64,000 nt of DNA from Gelidibacter salicanalis (GCF_016469035.1 NZ_JAEHJZ010000001.1:99417-163416); one strand, 5' to 3'; positions 9,474 through 18,720 are shown, counted from the first letter of the stretch. Program-made: numbers and translations. Notes: generated by a model not told the origin, from the sequence alone.

Positions 9474-9481
9474 TATATTTG
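9474..9481 (+). promoter_or_regulatory. Probable -7 promoter element of rpsO
   Basis: TATATTTG matches TAnnTTTG; predicted transcription start about 9488 gives a leader of nearly 50 nt before the rpsO ATG at 9536, room for S15 autoregulation as known in other bacteria. Confidence 0.5.
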
Positions 9482-9535
9482 CAGCTTGATTCGAAAACCG
9501 AGTCGTACATAACAATCATTTACAATAATATTAGC

Positions 9536-9805
9536 ATGTATTTAGATCAAAAAGAAAAAGAAGACATCTTTACAAAACACGGTAAAGGTGCAAAAGACAC
9601 AGGTTCTGCAGAAGGGCAAATTGCTTTGTTTACTTACAGAATCAATCATTTAACAGGACATTTAAAAAAGAACCGTAAAGATTATAATACGGAGCGTTCT
9701 CTAGTAAAATTAGTAGGTAAGCGTCGTTCTTTGCTCGACTATCTAACTAAAAAGGATGTCTTAAGATATCGTGCTATCGTTAAAGAATTAGGATTAAGAA
9801 AATAA
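9536..9805 (+). CDS. rpsO: 30S ribosomal protein S15
   Basis: 89 residues from the ATG at 9536, the normal S15 length. An in-frame TTG upstream would add 19 residues but would begin within the promoter. Conserved segments include GSAEGQIALFTYRINHLTGH and RRSLLDYLTKKD. S15 is a primary 16S rRNA-binding protein in assembly of the small-subunit platform. It lies upstream of pnp, the same pairing as in many bacteria, but a terminator and a palindrome array separate the two. Confidence 0.96.
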   Translation: MYLDQKEKEDIFTKHGKGAKDTGSAEGQIALFTYRINHLTGHLKKNRKDYNTERSLVKLVGKRRSLLDYLTKKDVLRYRAIVKELGLRK

Positions 9806-9816
9806 TCACTATAAAG

Positions 9817-9844
9817 ACCACGCCTTTCAGCGTGGTTTTTTTTT
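9817..9844 (+). terminator. rpsO terminator
   Basis: Stem ACCACGC/GCGTGGT with a 6-nt loop is followed by nine T residues. It lies 12 bp after the rpsO stop. Confidence 0.9.
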
Positions 9845-9904
9845 ACTGTCACACTCAAGCGTAAGAGTTAACAAATCGCATATAAGAAGCGAGATCCCAA
9901 AATA

Positions 9905-9967
9905 TCCCGATAGCAATCGTCCCGATAGTTATCGTCCCGATAGTTATCGTCCCGATAGTTATCGGGA
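9905..9967 (+). repeat. Four 15-bp CCGATAG units forming palindromes
   Basis: Four tandem units of TCCCGATAG(C/T)(A/T)ATCG; the final unit closes with GGGA to make a perfect hairpin. The same palindrome occurs singly at 29973-29990 and 56568-56585. It sits in the 270-bp leader region of pnp, so it may be transcribed or part of the rpsO-pnp boundary. Confidence 0.8.
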
Positions 9968-10075
9968 GGGACTTAACGGTTTTTCATTGGTCAACACACA
10001 ACACTACACAACAACACAACCCTGTCCGACTTATAAAAAGGCGGAGACCATTGTTTAATTAGAATTAAAAAAATT

Positions 10076-12340
10076 ATGATTCCAAAAGTTTTTAAAGAGG
10101 TCATTGACCTTGGTGATGGACGTACAATCTCCATCGAAACCGGAAAATTGGCTAAACAAGCCCATGGTTCGGTTGTTGTGCAATCTGGAAACTGCATGTT
10201 ATTATGTACAGTTGTTTCCAATTACAAACAAAGTGACGTTGACTTTTTACCGTTAACTGTCGATTATAGAGAAAAATTTGCTGCCTCAGGACGTTACCCA
10301 GGTGGTTTCTTCAAAAGAGAAGCAAGACCTAGTGATGGCGAAGTTTTGACCATGCGTTTAGTTGATAGAGTATTGCGTCCATTGTTCCCTAAAGATTATC
10401 ACGCAGAAACTCAAGTAATGATTCAGTTGATGTCTCATGATGATGACGTGATGCCTGATGCAATGGCTGGATTAGCGGCTTCTGCTGCCATTCAGTTGTC
10501 AGATTTCCCTTTTGAATGTGCTATTTCTGAAGCACGTGTAGGACGTATTAATGGTGAATTTGTCATCAACCCAACAAGAGCGCAGTTATTAGAGTCAGAT
10601 ATTGACATGATGATTGGTGCTTCTGCGGATTCTGTAATGATGGTTGAAGGTGAGATGGATGAAATTTCTGAAGAAGAAATGGCAGATGCTATCAAATTTG
10701 CCCATGAAGCCATTAAAGTACAGTGTGCTGCGCAAATGAGATTGGCGGAAGCTTTCGGTAAGAAAGCCGTTCGTGAATATGATGCAGAACGCGAAGATGC
10801 TGATTTAGCTCAAAAAATTCACACTATGGCCTACGACAAAGTGTATGCTATAGCACAAGCTGGTTCAGCAAAACATGAACGCAGTGCGGCATTTGATGCC
10901 ATTAAAGAAGACATTAAAGCCTCATTTAGCGAAGAAGAATTGGCTGATTATGGTGGTATGGTTTCAAAATATTACAATAAGGCCGAAAAAGCTGCCATTC
11001 GCGACTTGACCCTAAATGAAGGGTTGCGTTTGGATGGTCGTAAGACTGACGAGATCAGACCAATTTGGTGTGAAGTAGATTATTTACCATCTACACACGG
11101 TTCTGCAATCTTTACACGTGGAGAAACTCAAGCCTTGGCTACAGTTACTTTAGGAACATCAAGAGAAGCAAACCAAATAGACATGCCATCTTTTGAAGGT
11201 GAAGAGCGTTTCTATTTACATTATAACTTCCCACCGTTTTCAACTGGAGAAGCAAGACCAATCCGTGGCACCTCCCGTAGAGAAGTAGGTCATGGTAACT
11301 TGGCACAACGTGCATTGAAAGGGATGGTGCCTGATGAGTGTCCTTACACAGTAAGAGTGGTATCTGAAGTTTTAGAATCTAACGGTTCTTCTTCAATGGC
11401 TACAGTTTGTGCCGGTACAATGGCGCTGATGGATGCTGGTGTTCAGTTGAAGAAACCTGTTTCAGGAATTGCAATGGGATTGATTTCTGATGCAGAATCT
11501 GGAAAATACGCTGTGTTGTCTGATATTCTTGGTGATGAAGATCATTTAGGAGATATGGACTTTAAAGTTACGGGTACTGCAGATGGAATTACCGCTTGTC
11601 AAATGGACATCAAGGTAAAAGGATTGTCTTACGAAATTTTAGTGAATGCCTTAAAGCAAGCACGTAATGGTCGTTTACATATTCTTGACAAATTGGTAGA
11701 AGCTATTGCACAGCCAAACACTGAAGTTAAAGCGCACGCTCCAAAAATGATTACGCGTGTTATTCCTAACGAATTCATTGGAGCCTTGATTGGACCAGGT
11801 GGAAAAGTGATTCAAGAATTACAGAAAACAACAAAAACGACGATTGTTATCAACGAAGATCCTATTACAGAAGAAGGTATTGTGGAAATCTTAGGTACCA
11901 ATCAAGAAGGTATCGATGCAGTATTGACCAAAATCGATTCATTGTTGTTCAAACCAACAATTGGTGGTTCTTACCAAGTGAAAGTTATTAAAATGCTAGA
12001 TTTTGGAGCTGTTGTTGAATATTTAGACGCACCAGGAAACGAAGTGTTGTTACACGTAAGTGAATTGGCATGGGAACGTACTGAAAATGTATCTGACGTA
12101 GTCAATATGGGCGATGTATTTGAAGTGAAATACTTTGGCGTTGATCCTAAAACACGTAAAGAAAAAGTATCTCGCAAGGCTTTGTTGGAAAAACCAGAAG
12201 GTTATGTAGCAAGACCGCCAAGAGATAATAGTAGAGATAACAGAAGTGGTGGACGTGATAACCGCGGCTCTCGTGACAATAGAGGTCGTGATGACAGACG
12301 TGACGATCGTAGACCAAGAGAAGATAAAAAAGAAGATTAA
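10076..12340 (+). CDS. pnp: Polyribonucleotide nucleotidyltransferase (PNPase)
   Basis: 754 residues. Two RNase PH domains (about 10-230 and 310-545, with [20 protein letters not shown] and the [13 protein letters not shown] core), a KH domain ([19 protein letters not shown], about 565-625) and an S1 domain (about 625-695) are in the usual order. The enzyme degrades RNA 3' to 5' by phosphorolysis. The last 45 or so residues are a low-complexity Arg/Asp/Gly tail with repeated RDNRG and RDDRR, which could add RNA or protein contacts. It follows rpsO and is closed by a strong terminator. Confidence 0.97.
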   Translation: MIPKVFKEVIDLGDGRTISIETGKLAKQAHGSVVVQSGNCMLLCTVVSNYKQSDVDFLPLTVDYREKFAASGRYPGGFFKREARPSDGEVLTMRLVDRVLRPLFPKDYHAETQVMIQLMSHDDDVMPDAMAGLAASAAIQLSDFPFECAISEARVGRINGEFVINPTRAQLLESDIDMMIGASADSVMMVEGEMDEISEEEMADAIKFAHEAIKVQCAAQMRLAEAFGKKAVREYDAEREDADLAQKIHTMAYDKVYAIAQAGSAKHERSAAFDAIKEDIKASFSEEELADYGGMVSKYYNKAEKAAIRDLTLNEGLRLDGRKTDEIRPIWCEVDYLPSTHGSAIFTRGETQALATVTLGTSREANQIDMPSFEGEERFYLHYNFPPFSTGEARPIRGTSRREVGHGNLAQRALKGMVPDECPYTVRVVSEVLESNGSSSMATVCAGTMALMDAGVQLKKPVSGIAMGLISDAESGKYAVLSDILGDEDHLGDMDFKVTGTADGITACQMDIKVKGLSYEILVNALKQARNGRLHILDKLVEAIAQPNTEVKAHAPKMITRVIPNEFIGALIGPGGKVIQELQKTTKTTIVINEDPITEEGIVEILGTNQEGIDAVLTKIDSLLFKPTIGGSYQVKVIKMLDFGAVVEYLDAPGNEVLLHVSELAWERTENVSDVVNMGDVFEVKYFGVDPKTRKEKVSRKALLEKPEGYVARPPRDNSRDNRSGGRDNRGSRDNRGRDDRRDDRRPREDKKED

Positions 12341-12366
12341 TTTCCTTTTTTATAAATTCTTTTACC

Positions 12367-12403
12367 AAACCTCACAGGTCTTCGAGACCTGTGAGGTTTT
12401 TTT
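12367..12403 (+). terminator. pnp terminator
   Basis: A 14-bp perfect stem AAACCTCACAGGTC / GACCTGTGAGGTTT with a 5-nt TTCGA loop and a run of seven T residues. It lies 26 bp after the pnp stop. Confidence 0.92.
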
Positions 12404-12534
12404 ATGACCGATATTATTCAAAGCCCGACAAACTTGCGCAATCCCGACAACCTGTCACCTCTCTTGCATTTTCAGTTTTAAGGATTTAACAGTTATAACA
12501 GTCCTTAATTCACAAAAACGCAGCTTACATCAGG

Positions 12535-12542
12535 TAAATTTG
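12535..12542 (+). promoter_or_regulatory. Possible -7 element of the proCB unit
   Basis: TAAATTTG fits TAnnTTTG, about 100 bp before proC; no clear -33 box. The remainder of the 12404-12643 gap shows nothing recognisable. Confidence 0.3.
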
Positions 12543-12643
12543 TTAATTCGGTGAATCTTCAAAATAAGTCGCACAAAACAGGTCTTCCGTACAGTCCTTG
12601 CAACTAATAACGCAAATAACATTGATAATCAACAAATTAAGAA

Positions 12644-13447
12644 ATGAAAGTATTAGTCATTGGAGCAGGAAATATGGGATTGACCTATGCAGAAGGAATG
12701 GCAAGTTCGCCTTTGCTCAGTAAACATAAACTACGGATTTTTGACACAGATCCAAAAAAAATTGAAACATTAAGACAACAACCACAATTTGTGGTTTTTG
12801 ACTCGCTTGACGATTGTTTGCCAAAAGCCGACATTGTATTTATAGCGGTCAAGCCTTTTCACAGTGAAGATTTGTTTAAAACGATGAAGCCGATGCTCAA
12901 CGATGAACAGATTTTTGTATCGCTGATGGCTGGTGTCACCATAGAAACCATCCAACAAGATTTAGGCAGAAGCAAAGTGGTCAGAACAATGCCAAATCTA
13001 CCAGCTCAAGTTGGTAAAGGCGTTACCTCTTATACGGAATCTAAAGCCGTATCAAAAGTAGAACTGCTTATGGTGAGAAACCTTTTGGACACCACCGGAA
13101 CGTCAATTCATGTAAATACGGAGAACTTTATTGATGCCTCTACAGGTATCTCAGGGAGTGGCCCGGCTTATGTATTTTACTTTATGCAATCTATGTTGGA
13201 GGCCGCTTTAAAAATGGGCTTTTCAGATTTTGATTCTAAGGTTCTCGTCAGCAACACTTTTGAGGGCGCCATAGAGCTCTTTAATCAAAATGATATTTCT
13301 CCAAAATCTTGGATTGAAAAAGTAGCCTCAAAAGGCGGAACCACTCAAGCAGCCATAGATTCTATGGACGATAATAATGTAAAGCAACTTATTGAAGACG
13401 CGGCATATGCAGCATTTGACAGAGCCGTTGAATTAGGAAAAAAATAG
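12644..13447 (+). CDS. proC: Pyrroline-5-carboxylate reductase
   Basis: 267 residues. The N-terminal Rossmann motif is VIGAGNMGLTYAEGM; FIAVKPFH and VRTMPNLPAQVGKG follow; the C-terminal dimer domain carries TGISGSGPAYVFYFMQSM and SKGGTTQAAIDSM, all diagnostic of ProC. It catalyses the last step of proline synthesis, NAD(P)H-dependent reduction of pyrroline-5-carboxylate. The stop is 1 bp from the proB start, so the two genes are probably translationally coupled. Confidence 0.96.
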   Translation: MKVLVIGAGNMGLTYAEGMASSPLLSKHKLRIFDTDPKKIETLRQQPQFVVFDSLDDCLPKADIVFIAVKPFHSEDLFKTMKPMLNDEQIFVSLMAGVTIETIQQDLGRSKVVRTMPNLPAQVGKGVTSYTESKAVSKVELLMVRNLLDTTGTSIHVNTENFIDASTGISGSGPAYVFYFMQSMLEAALKMGFSDFDSKVLVSNTFEGAIELFNQNDISPKSWIEKVASKGGTTQAAIDSMDDNNVKQLIEDAAYAAFDRAVELGKK

Positions 13448-13448
13448 T

Positions 13449-14219
13449 ATGAACACAAAACGAGTAGTAGTAAAAGTTGGTACCAATGTACTGACAAATA
13501 AAGATAATAGAATTTTAGGTCCTGTTCTAAGGGAATTGGTAAGACAAATATCTGTTTTAAACGAAAGAGATATAGAAGTCATCCTGGTATCTTCAGGATC
13601 AGCAATCGCCGGTAAGGAAATTCTTGGCGAGACCAGTATTAAAGATCCGGCCATAAGAAGACAAGTATATTCATCTGTTGGACAACCACGAATGATGCGC
13701 CATTATTACAGTCTATTTCACGATTATGGAATGCGCTGCGCACAAGTGTTGGCCACAAAACGTGATTTTGACATCGGTAAACATCGTGAAAATATGATCA
13801 ACTGTTATGAAGGTCTTCTTTCAGAAGGTATCACGCCAATTGCGAATGAAGATGATGCGACCTCATTAACCATGTCTATGTTTTCTGATAATGATGAATT
13901 GGCGAGTTTAGTATCTGAGTTATTGGATGTTGACCGTTTGATCATCCTGTCCGATACAGACGGTTTATATACAGGCCACCCCGATGATGAAAATTCAAAA
14001 CAATTGAAAGAGGTTAAAGTTGATGCTGATGTAGAACAATACGTAATGGCCTCAGACAAGAAAGAAGGCGAAGGTCGTGGCGGAATGGCTTCTAAGCTCA
14101 AAATCGCAAAAGGAACCGCCCAAAAGAATATCCAAACGTACATTGCAAACGGAAAGCGCGCAAATGTTATTGTTGATATTATAGACAATAAGGATGTAGG
14201 GACAAAATTCATCCATTAA
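13449..14219 (+). CDS. proB: Glutamate 5-kinase, short form without PUA domain
   Basis: 256 residues: only the amino-acid kinase domain is present (VVKVGTNVLTN, VILVSSGSAIAG, IANEDDATS, RGGMASKLKIA). E. coli ProB is about 367 residues with a C-terminal PUA domain; that domain is absent here and the reading frame ends cleanly, so this looks like a natural short form. It phosphorylates glutamate in the first step of proline synthesis. It follows proC directly; proA lies 302 bp further on. Confidence 0.94.
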   Translation: MNTKRVVVKVGTNVLTNKDNRILGPVLRELVRQISVLNERDIEVILVSSGSAIAGKEILGETSIKDPAIRRQVYSSVGQPRMMRHYYSLFHDYGMRCAQVLATKRDFDIGKHRENMINCYEGLLSEGITPIANEDDATSLTMSMFSDNDELASLVSELLDVDRLIILSDTDGLYTGHPDDENSKQLKEVKVDADVEQYVMASDKKEGEGRGGMASKLKIAKGTAQKNIQTYIANGKRANVIVDIIDNKDVGTKFIH

Positions 14220-14312
14220 AAATAACATAGTGTGAATCGGGAGGCTCGACGTAGGAATTAGCAACGGAAGTATAAAATGAGTCCGAAATAAAGAATTTTT
14301 TGAAACCAACTA

Positions 14313-14425
14313 TCCTGGAGGCAGAGCCTCGAGGAATTCTTTACGATTAAAAATTCCTTCCCTTTTTTCAAGGGAAGGTGGCTTCAAGTCCAGAAAAGGA
14401 ATTGAAGTCGGAAGGGTTACCCCAA
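14313..14425 (+). repeat. Intergenic hairpin element between proB and proA
   Basis: Three stems in a row in the 302-bp proB-proA gap: TCCTGGAGGC/GCCTCGAGGA (14313-14335), CCTTCCCTT/AAGGGAAGG (about 14360-14382), and CTTCAA/TTGAAG just after, ending in a GGGTTACCCC stretch. The order of hairpin, GTGG, hairpin resembles the larger array after proA. No coding capacity is seen. Confidence 0.6.
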
Positions 14426-14521
14426 TCTAGATTCAAATTGACGCACTAAACCCGTTAAAATACTCAAGGCAGCACAAAGTGCAACAAGCCTTCAATAGCT
14501 GAATTATTTAAAATATAAATT

Positions 14522-15721
14522 ATGAAACTGATAAGTACAGATATAAAAAACAAAGTGTTACAATCCATGATGACCATTCTTGATAGCCAACGTAGTGCTA
14601 TTTTGAAAGCCAACCAGAAAGATTTGGACGCATTTGACAGAGATGATCAAGCCCTCTACGACCGATTGGTTGTGGATGATTCCAAGATTGACGGGATGAT
14701 TACCGCCATTAAGGAAGTAAAAGCGCAAGACGATCCTGTAGGACAAGAAATTTCCAACTTGGTATTGGACAGCGGATTGAAAATCACCAACAAAACAGCC
14801 CCTTTTGGCACGATCATGATCATTTATGAATCACGACCAGATGTAACTATTGAAGCGGCAGTGTTGGCCTTTAAAGCGAATAATAAAATCCTATTAAAAG
14901 GTGGAAAAGAAGCGTTGAACAGCAACCTCATTCTCGAGAAATGTTGGCATGAAGCTTTACAAGAAAATGGTCTTTCCAACGATTGGATTAAACTCTTGCA
15001 CTTACAACGTGAAGAAACCCAGGAATTTTTAAAGAATCCACCAGAAAAAATCGATCTTATTGTACCAAGAGGTGGGGAACGTTTGATCAAATTTGTTAAA
15101 GATCACGCCACTTGTGCAGTGCTGATTAGTGGTAGAGGCAACAACTTTTTATATGTTGCCAAAGATGCTGATTGGGAGAAAACGGTCAAAGTTATTGTAA
15201 ATGCAAAAACCGACAAGATTTCTGGATGTAACGCCCTAGATAAAGTATTGATTGACAAAAATATACCCAATTATCAATCAAAGTTAAAAGAATTACAAAC
15301 CATTTTACACAATTTAGATGTAGAATTGTTGGTTGATGCTAAAGTGGGAGCTGTTTTAACCGACGAAGCTCAAATTGAAAATGAAGCAACTTGGTATGAA
15401 GAATATTTAGCCATGAAGCTTTTAATTGCAGAAACTGATAGTTTGGACGTCGCTATCGAAATGATCAACACCTACTCTGGTGGACATTCGGCATCTATCT
15501 TAACTGAAGATAAAAATTGGGCACAGACGTTTATGGAGCAAGTAGATAGCGCCGCAGTATATCACAATGCCTCCACACGTTTCACAGACGGCGGACAAAT
15601 GGGTGTTGGCGCTGAATTGGCCATTAGTACTGACAAGTTACACCACAGAGGTCCTTTGGGATTAAAACAATTGGTGACCAATAAGTATTATGTGTTTGGG
15701 GATGGACATGTGAGGGTTTAG
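14522..15721 (+). CDS. proA: Gamma-glutamyl phosphate reductase
   Basis: 399 residues of aldehyde-dehydrogenase fold. PFGTIMIIYESRPDVTIEAA and KGGKEALNSN mark the NADP site, IVPRGGERLI precedes the catalytic region, and the active cysteine is in KISGCNALDKV. The C-terminus has FTDGGQMGVGAELAIST and HHRGPLGL. It reduces glutamyl-5-phosphate to glutamate semialdehyde. With proC and proB it completes proline synthesis from glutamate. The final codons merge into a satellite-like GAGGGTTTAGGTTTGAGG tract. Confidence 0.96.
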   Translation: MKLISTDIKNKVLQSMMTILDSQRSAILKANQKDLDAFDRDDQALYDRLVVDDSKIDGMITAIKEVKAQDDPVGQEISNLVLDSGLKITNKTAPFGTIMIIYESRPDVTIEAAVLAFKANNKILLKGGKEALNSNLILEKCWHEALQENGLSNDWIKLLHLQREETQEFLKNPPEKIDLIVPRGGERLIKFVKDHATCAVLISGRGNNFLYVAKDADWEKTVKVIVNAKTDKISGCNALDKVLIDKNIPNYQSKLKELQTILHNLDVELLVDAKVGAVLTDEAQIENEATWYEEYLAMKLLIAETDSLDVAIEMINTYSGGHSASILTEDKNWAQTFMEQVDSAAVYHNASTRFTDGGQMGVGAELAISTDKLHHRGPLGLKQLVTNKYYVFGDGHVRV

Positions 15722-16993
15722 GTTTGAGGGGGTCAGGTTTGAGAACAGAGAATAAGAGAATAGAGAATAGAGAATAGAGAAATGTACAAGAGAAAAATAT
15801 CGAATATCCAATAACGAATGTTGAATAAGGAATAAAGAACAGAGAACAGAGAAATAAAAATTACGAATATCGAATATCAAATCACGAATAATGAAAGTTA
15901 ATAGTGAAGCAAGGTGACATTGATTGATTATTATTCTGTCTGCTTTATTTTAATAGTAACTCCCATTTTAAATTCTCCTCCTCGTGAAGGAGGAGTGGAT
16001 TCTGCTTCCCAAGAGAAGCAGAAGACGAGGTGGTGTTTTGGTTGATTATAATTAGGATTGAATATTGAATAGAGAGTAGAGAGTAGAGAGTAGAGAGTAG
16101 AGAGAGAAAAATATCGAATATCCAATAATGAATAACGAATGTTGAATAAGGAATAAAGAACAGAGAAATAAAAATATCGAATATCAAATCACGAATAATG
16201 AAAGTTAATAGCGAAGCAAGGTGACATTGATTGATTATTATTTTGTCTGCTTTATTTTAATAGTAACTCCCATTTTAAATTCTCCTCCTCGTGAAGGAGG
16301 AGTGGATTCTGCTTCCCAAGAGAAGCAGAAGACGAGGTGGTTTTTGTTTTGATTATAAGCAGGATTGAAGGTTGAATGGAGAGTAAAGAACAGAGAAATA
16401 AAAATTACGAATATCGAATATCAAATTACTAATAATGAAAGTTAATAGTGAAGTAAGGTGACCTTGATTGATTATTATTCTTTTTGCTTTATTTTAATAT
16501 TAACTACCGTTTTAAATTCTCCTCCTCGTGAAGGAGGAGTGGATTCTGCTTCCCAAGAAAAGCAGAAGAAAGACGAGGTGGTTTTTTGGTTGATTATAAT
16601 TAGGATTGAATATTGAATAGAGAGTAGAGAACAGAGAAATAAAAATTACGAATATCGAATATCAAATCACGAATAATGAAAGTTAATAGCGAAGCAAGGT
16701 GACATTGATTGATTATTATTCTGTTTGCTTTATTTTAATATTAACTACCGTTTTAAATTCTCCTCCTCGTGAAGGAGGAGTGGATTCTGCTTCCCAAGAG
16801 AAGCAGAAGACGAGGTGGTTTTTGTTTTGATTATAAGCAGGTTTGAATGTTGAATGGAGTGTAGAGAGTAGAGAACAGAAAATCACTGAAGACTGCTGAC
16901 TGCCAACTGGAGACTGCTAACTGAAGACTGCAGACATAAGTTAAACATTCACAAAAATTTGTAATTGTCAATAATTTGATTATATTTTAGGTT
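15722..16993 (+). repeat. Intergenic composite repeat array, four ~190-bp units with twin hairpins
   Basis: This 1.27-kb gap has no convincing gene. Four related cores start at 15851, 16165, 16395 and 16636 (spacings 314, 230 and 241 bp). Each core runs from GAAATAAAAAT(TACG) through GAATATCGAATATC and GAAAGTTAATAG to a twin hairpin: CTCCTCC/GGAGGAG, then TTCTGCTTC/GAAGCAGAA, then ACGAGGTGG. Hairpin pairs lie at 15975-16023, 16282-16330, 16519-16567 and 16760-16808. Cores are separated by GAGAGTAGAGAGTAG satellites (for example 16071-16106), and the left end has GAATAGA repeats (15757-15781). The right end (16886-16934) has CTGAAGACTGC-type repeats. Confidence 0.85.
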
Positions 16994-17368
16994 ATGGTTT
17001 ACACAGATAAAGAGAAATATTCGGAGATTTTAAGCACGTCCTTGACGTACTTAGAGAACAGTGGTTTTGAAAACATCAAAGCGGACGCAGAGGGTTACGA
17101 AACCCCAAAATCGTATCACAAAAAAGGTAGTGATATTGATGTTACCCCAGATATTGTTGCAGAGAAGGAAGGGAGAAAACACTATTTCGAACTGAGTTTG
17201 AAGTCAGACCAGCCACGCTTGTTAAAATCAAAATGGTTATTTTTAAATACCTTAAGTACAATGACGTCTTCCCGATTTAAAATTATCACTACACGCGGGC
17301 ATTACAAGTTCACCAATGAGATGCTTGAAGACATTAATTTAGCGGATAAGAAATTAATTAAAATTTAA
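16994..17368 (+). CDS. Small conserved-looking protein, possible PD-(D/E)XK-like fold
   Basis: 124 residues with no signal peptide or membrane segment. I do not recognise a named family. The middle reads SDIDVTPDIVAEKEGRKHYF followed directly by ELSLKSD: an aspartate in a TPDIV turn, a charged turn, and a strand with E-x-S-x-K, which resembles the core of PD-(D/E)XK nuclease-fold proteins with a modified last motif. The rest (KWLFLNTLSTMTSSRFKIIT) fits an alpha/beta protein. It lies about 100 bp upstream of rpoD on the same strand. Function unknown; the fold is a guess. Confidence 0.7.
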   Translation: MVYTDKEKYSEILSTSLTYLENSGFENIKADAEGYETPKSYHKKGSDIDVTPDIVAEKEGRKHYFELSLKSDQPRLLKSKWLFLNTLSTMTSSRFKIITTRGHYKFTNEMLEDINLADKKLIKI

Positions 17369-17469
17369 AAGAATTAATCTTCACTTTCTTGTAACATTTT
17401 TAATGGTCTTTACGTATAACTACTTACCAAAGGATTATTCACCATTATAAATTAGAGAGACACACTTAA

Positions 17470-18333
17470 ATGAGACAACTCAAAATTACGAAGCAAGTTA
17501 CCAATAGGGAGACCGCTTCGCTAGACAAGTACCTTCAAGAAATTGGAAAAGTTGACTTAATTACCGCAGACGAGGAAGTAGAATTGGCGCAGCGCATTAA
17601 AGCAGGAGATCAACTTGCTTTGGAAAAACTGACTAAAGCCAATTTACGTTTTGTTGTTTCGGTAGCAAAACAATATCAAAACCAAGGTCTTACCCTACCT
17701 GATTTAATCAATGAAGGTAATTTAGGTCTTATTAAAGCAGCTCAACGTTTTGACGAGACCCGTGGTTTCAAATTTATTTCGTATGCTGTATGGTGGATTC
17801 GTCAATCTATCTTACAAGCTTTGGCTGAGCAATCGCGTATTGTTCGTTTGCCATTGAACAAGATTGGATCGATCAATAAGATCAATAAAACATTTGCCTT
17901 TTTAGAGCAAAGTCATGAACGTCCACCTAGTGCAGAAGAAATTGCAAAAGAATTGGACATGACTATCAATGATGTGAAGGAGTCCATGAAAAATTCTGGC
18001 CGTCACGTCTCTATGGATGCACCTTTGGTGGAAGGTGAAGATTCTAACTTATACGACGTTTTACGTTCTGGAGAGTCACCAAACCCTGATAAAGATTTAC
18101 TACATGAATCTTTGCGTACGGAAATTGAACGAGCTTTAGAAACCTTGACCCCTCGCGAGGCAGATGTGATCCGTTTATACTTTGGTTTGGGAGATCAACA
18201 CCCAATGACCTTGGAAGAGATTGGAGAAACCTTCGATTTAACTCGTGAACGTGTCCGTCAAATTAAAGAAAAAGCCATTCGTAGGCTGAAACATACCTCA
18301 CGAAGCAAAATATTAAAAACCTATTTAGGATAG
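17470..18333 (+). CDS. rpoD: Primary sigma-70 factor RpoD/SigA
   Basis: 287 residues, short because the long region 1.1 and the non-conserved insert of E. coli RpoD are missing; this is the usual form in Bacteroidota. Region 1.2 ([20 protein letters not shown]), region 2 ([35 protein letters not shown]), region 3 ([14 protein letters not shown]) and region 4 (LTLEE-type [20 protein letters not shown]) are in order. As the housekeeping factor it would recognise the TTG/TAnnTTTG promoters seen in this window. Two terminator hairpins follow. Confidence 0.96.
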   Translation: MRQLKITKQVTNRETASLDKYLQEIGKVDLITADEEVELAQRIKAGDQLALEKLTKANLRFVVSVAKQYQNQGLTLPDLINEGNLGLIKAAQRFDETRGFKFISYAVWWIRQSILQALAEQSRIVRLPLNKIGSINKINKTFAFLEQSHERPPSAEEIAKELDMTINDVKESMKNSGRHVSMDAPLVEGEDSNLYDVLRSGESPNPDKDLLHESLRTEIERALETLTPREADVIRLYFGLGDQHPMTLEEIGETFDLTRERVRQIKEKAIRRLKHTSRSKILKTYLG

Positions 18334-18368
18334 TCATCATTAGAGATGACACCTAAATTACGATAACA

Positions 18369-18417
18369 AACAGTTACAGGTTCCCGCTTTCGCGGGAATC
18401 TTACTGTTCGTTTTTTG
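18369..18417 (+). terminator. rpoD terminator 1
   Basis: Inner stem TTCCCGC/GCGGGAA with TTTC loop and outer stem AACAGT/ACTGTT, followed by a run of T residues. It begins 36 bp after the rpoD stop. Confidence 0.8.
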
Positions 18418-18427
18418 ATTGATGAAA

Positions 18428-18462
18428 GAACCCTCGGCTGATTACCGGGGGTTCATTTTTTT
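18428..18462 (+). terminator. rpoD terminator 2
   Basis: Stem GAACCCTCGG / CCGGGGGTTC (one G-T pair) with a 7-nt loop and seven T residues. It is tandem with the previous hairpin and would back it up. Confidence 0.85.
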
Positions 18463-18712
18463 AAAATGGAATTGAAATTGAAATTGACTTTGAAGGTGAA
18501 TTTGAATTTGAATTTGAAACTGAATTTGCTCCTGGAAAACCGAGAAAAATAAACTCGACGTGAATGCAACAACAGAAACCTGAAACAATAGAAACAATAA
18601 AAAAAAACCATGATTACCCCATAACAAACTATTGAATTTCAAAGGCTGTGAACTGAAGACTGCCAACTAAAGACCGAAGACTACCAACTGAAGACTGCTA
18701 ACTTATTTTATT
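18463..18712 (+). repeat. Degenerate TTGAAA/TTTGAA and CTGAAGACTGC repeats
   Basis: The rpoD-rpe gap after the terminators holds a TTGAAA-type hexamer array (about 18465-18530) and a CTGAAGACTGCCAACT-type array (about 18652-18705). The second is the same family as the repeat at 16886-16934 on the other side of rpoD. Confidence 0.7.
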
Positions 18713-18720
18713 TATCTTTG
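18713..18720 (+). promoter_or_regulatory. Probable -7 promoter element of rpe
   Basis: TATCTTTG matches TAnnTTTG, 23 bp before the rpe ATG, directly after the CTGAAGACTGC repeat. Confidence 0.5.

Noticed and set aside
9479-9535. 19-residue N-terminal extension of S15 from a TTG start
   Set aside because: It begins in the -7 promoter element and is absent from normal S15, which starts at 9536.
12147-12368. 73-residue - strand frame over the pnp end
   Set aside because: His/Tyr-rich shadow of the Arg/Asp repeats of PNPase.
15931-16187. Two small - strand frames of 64 and 80 residues in the repeat array
   Set aside because: They are read-throughs of the satellites (YSLLSTLYS-type residues) and the twin-hairpin unit; no start signal or family support.
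15838-16860. Possible CRISPR array
   Set aside because: Repeat units are about 190 bp with related, not unique, spacers, and no cas genes are present.
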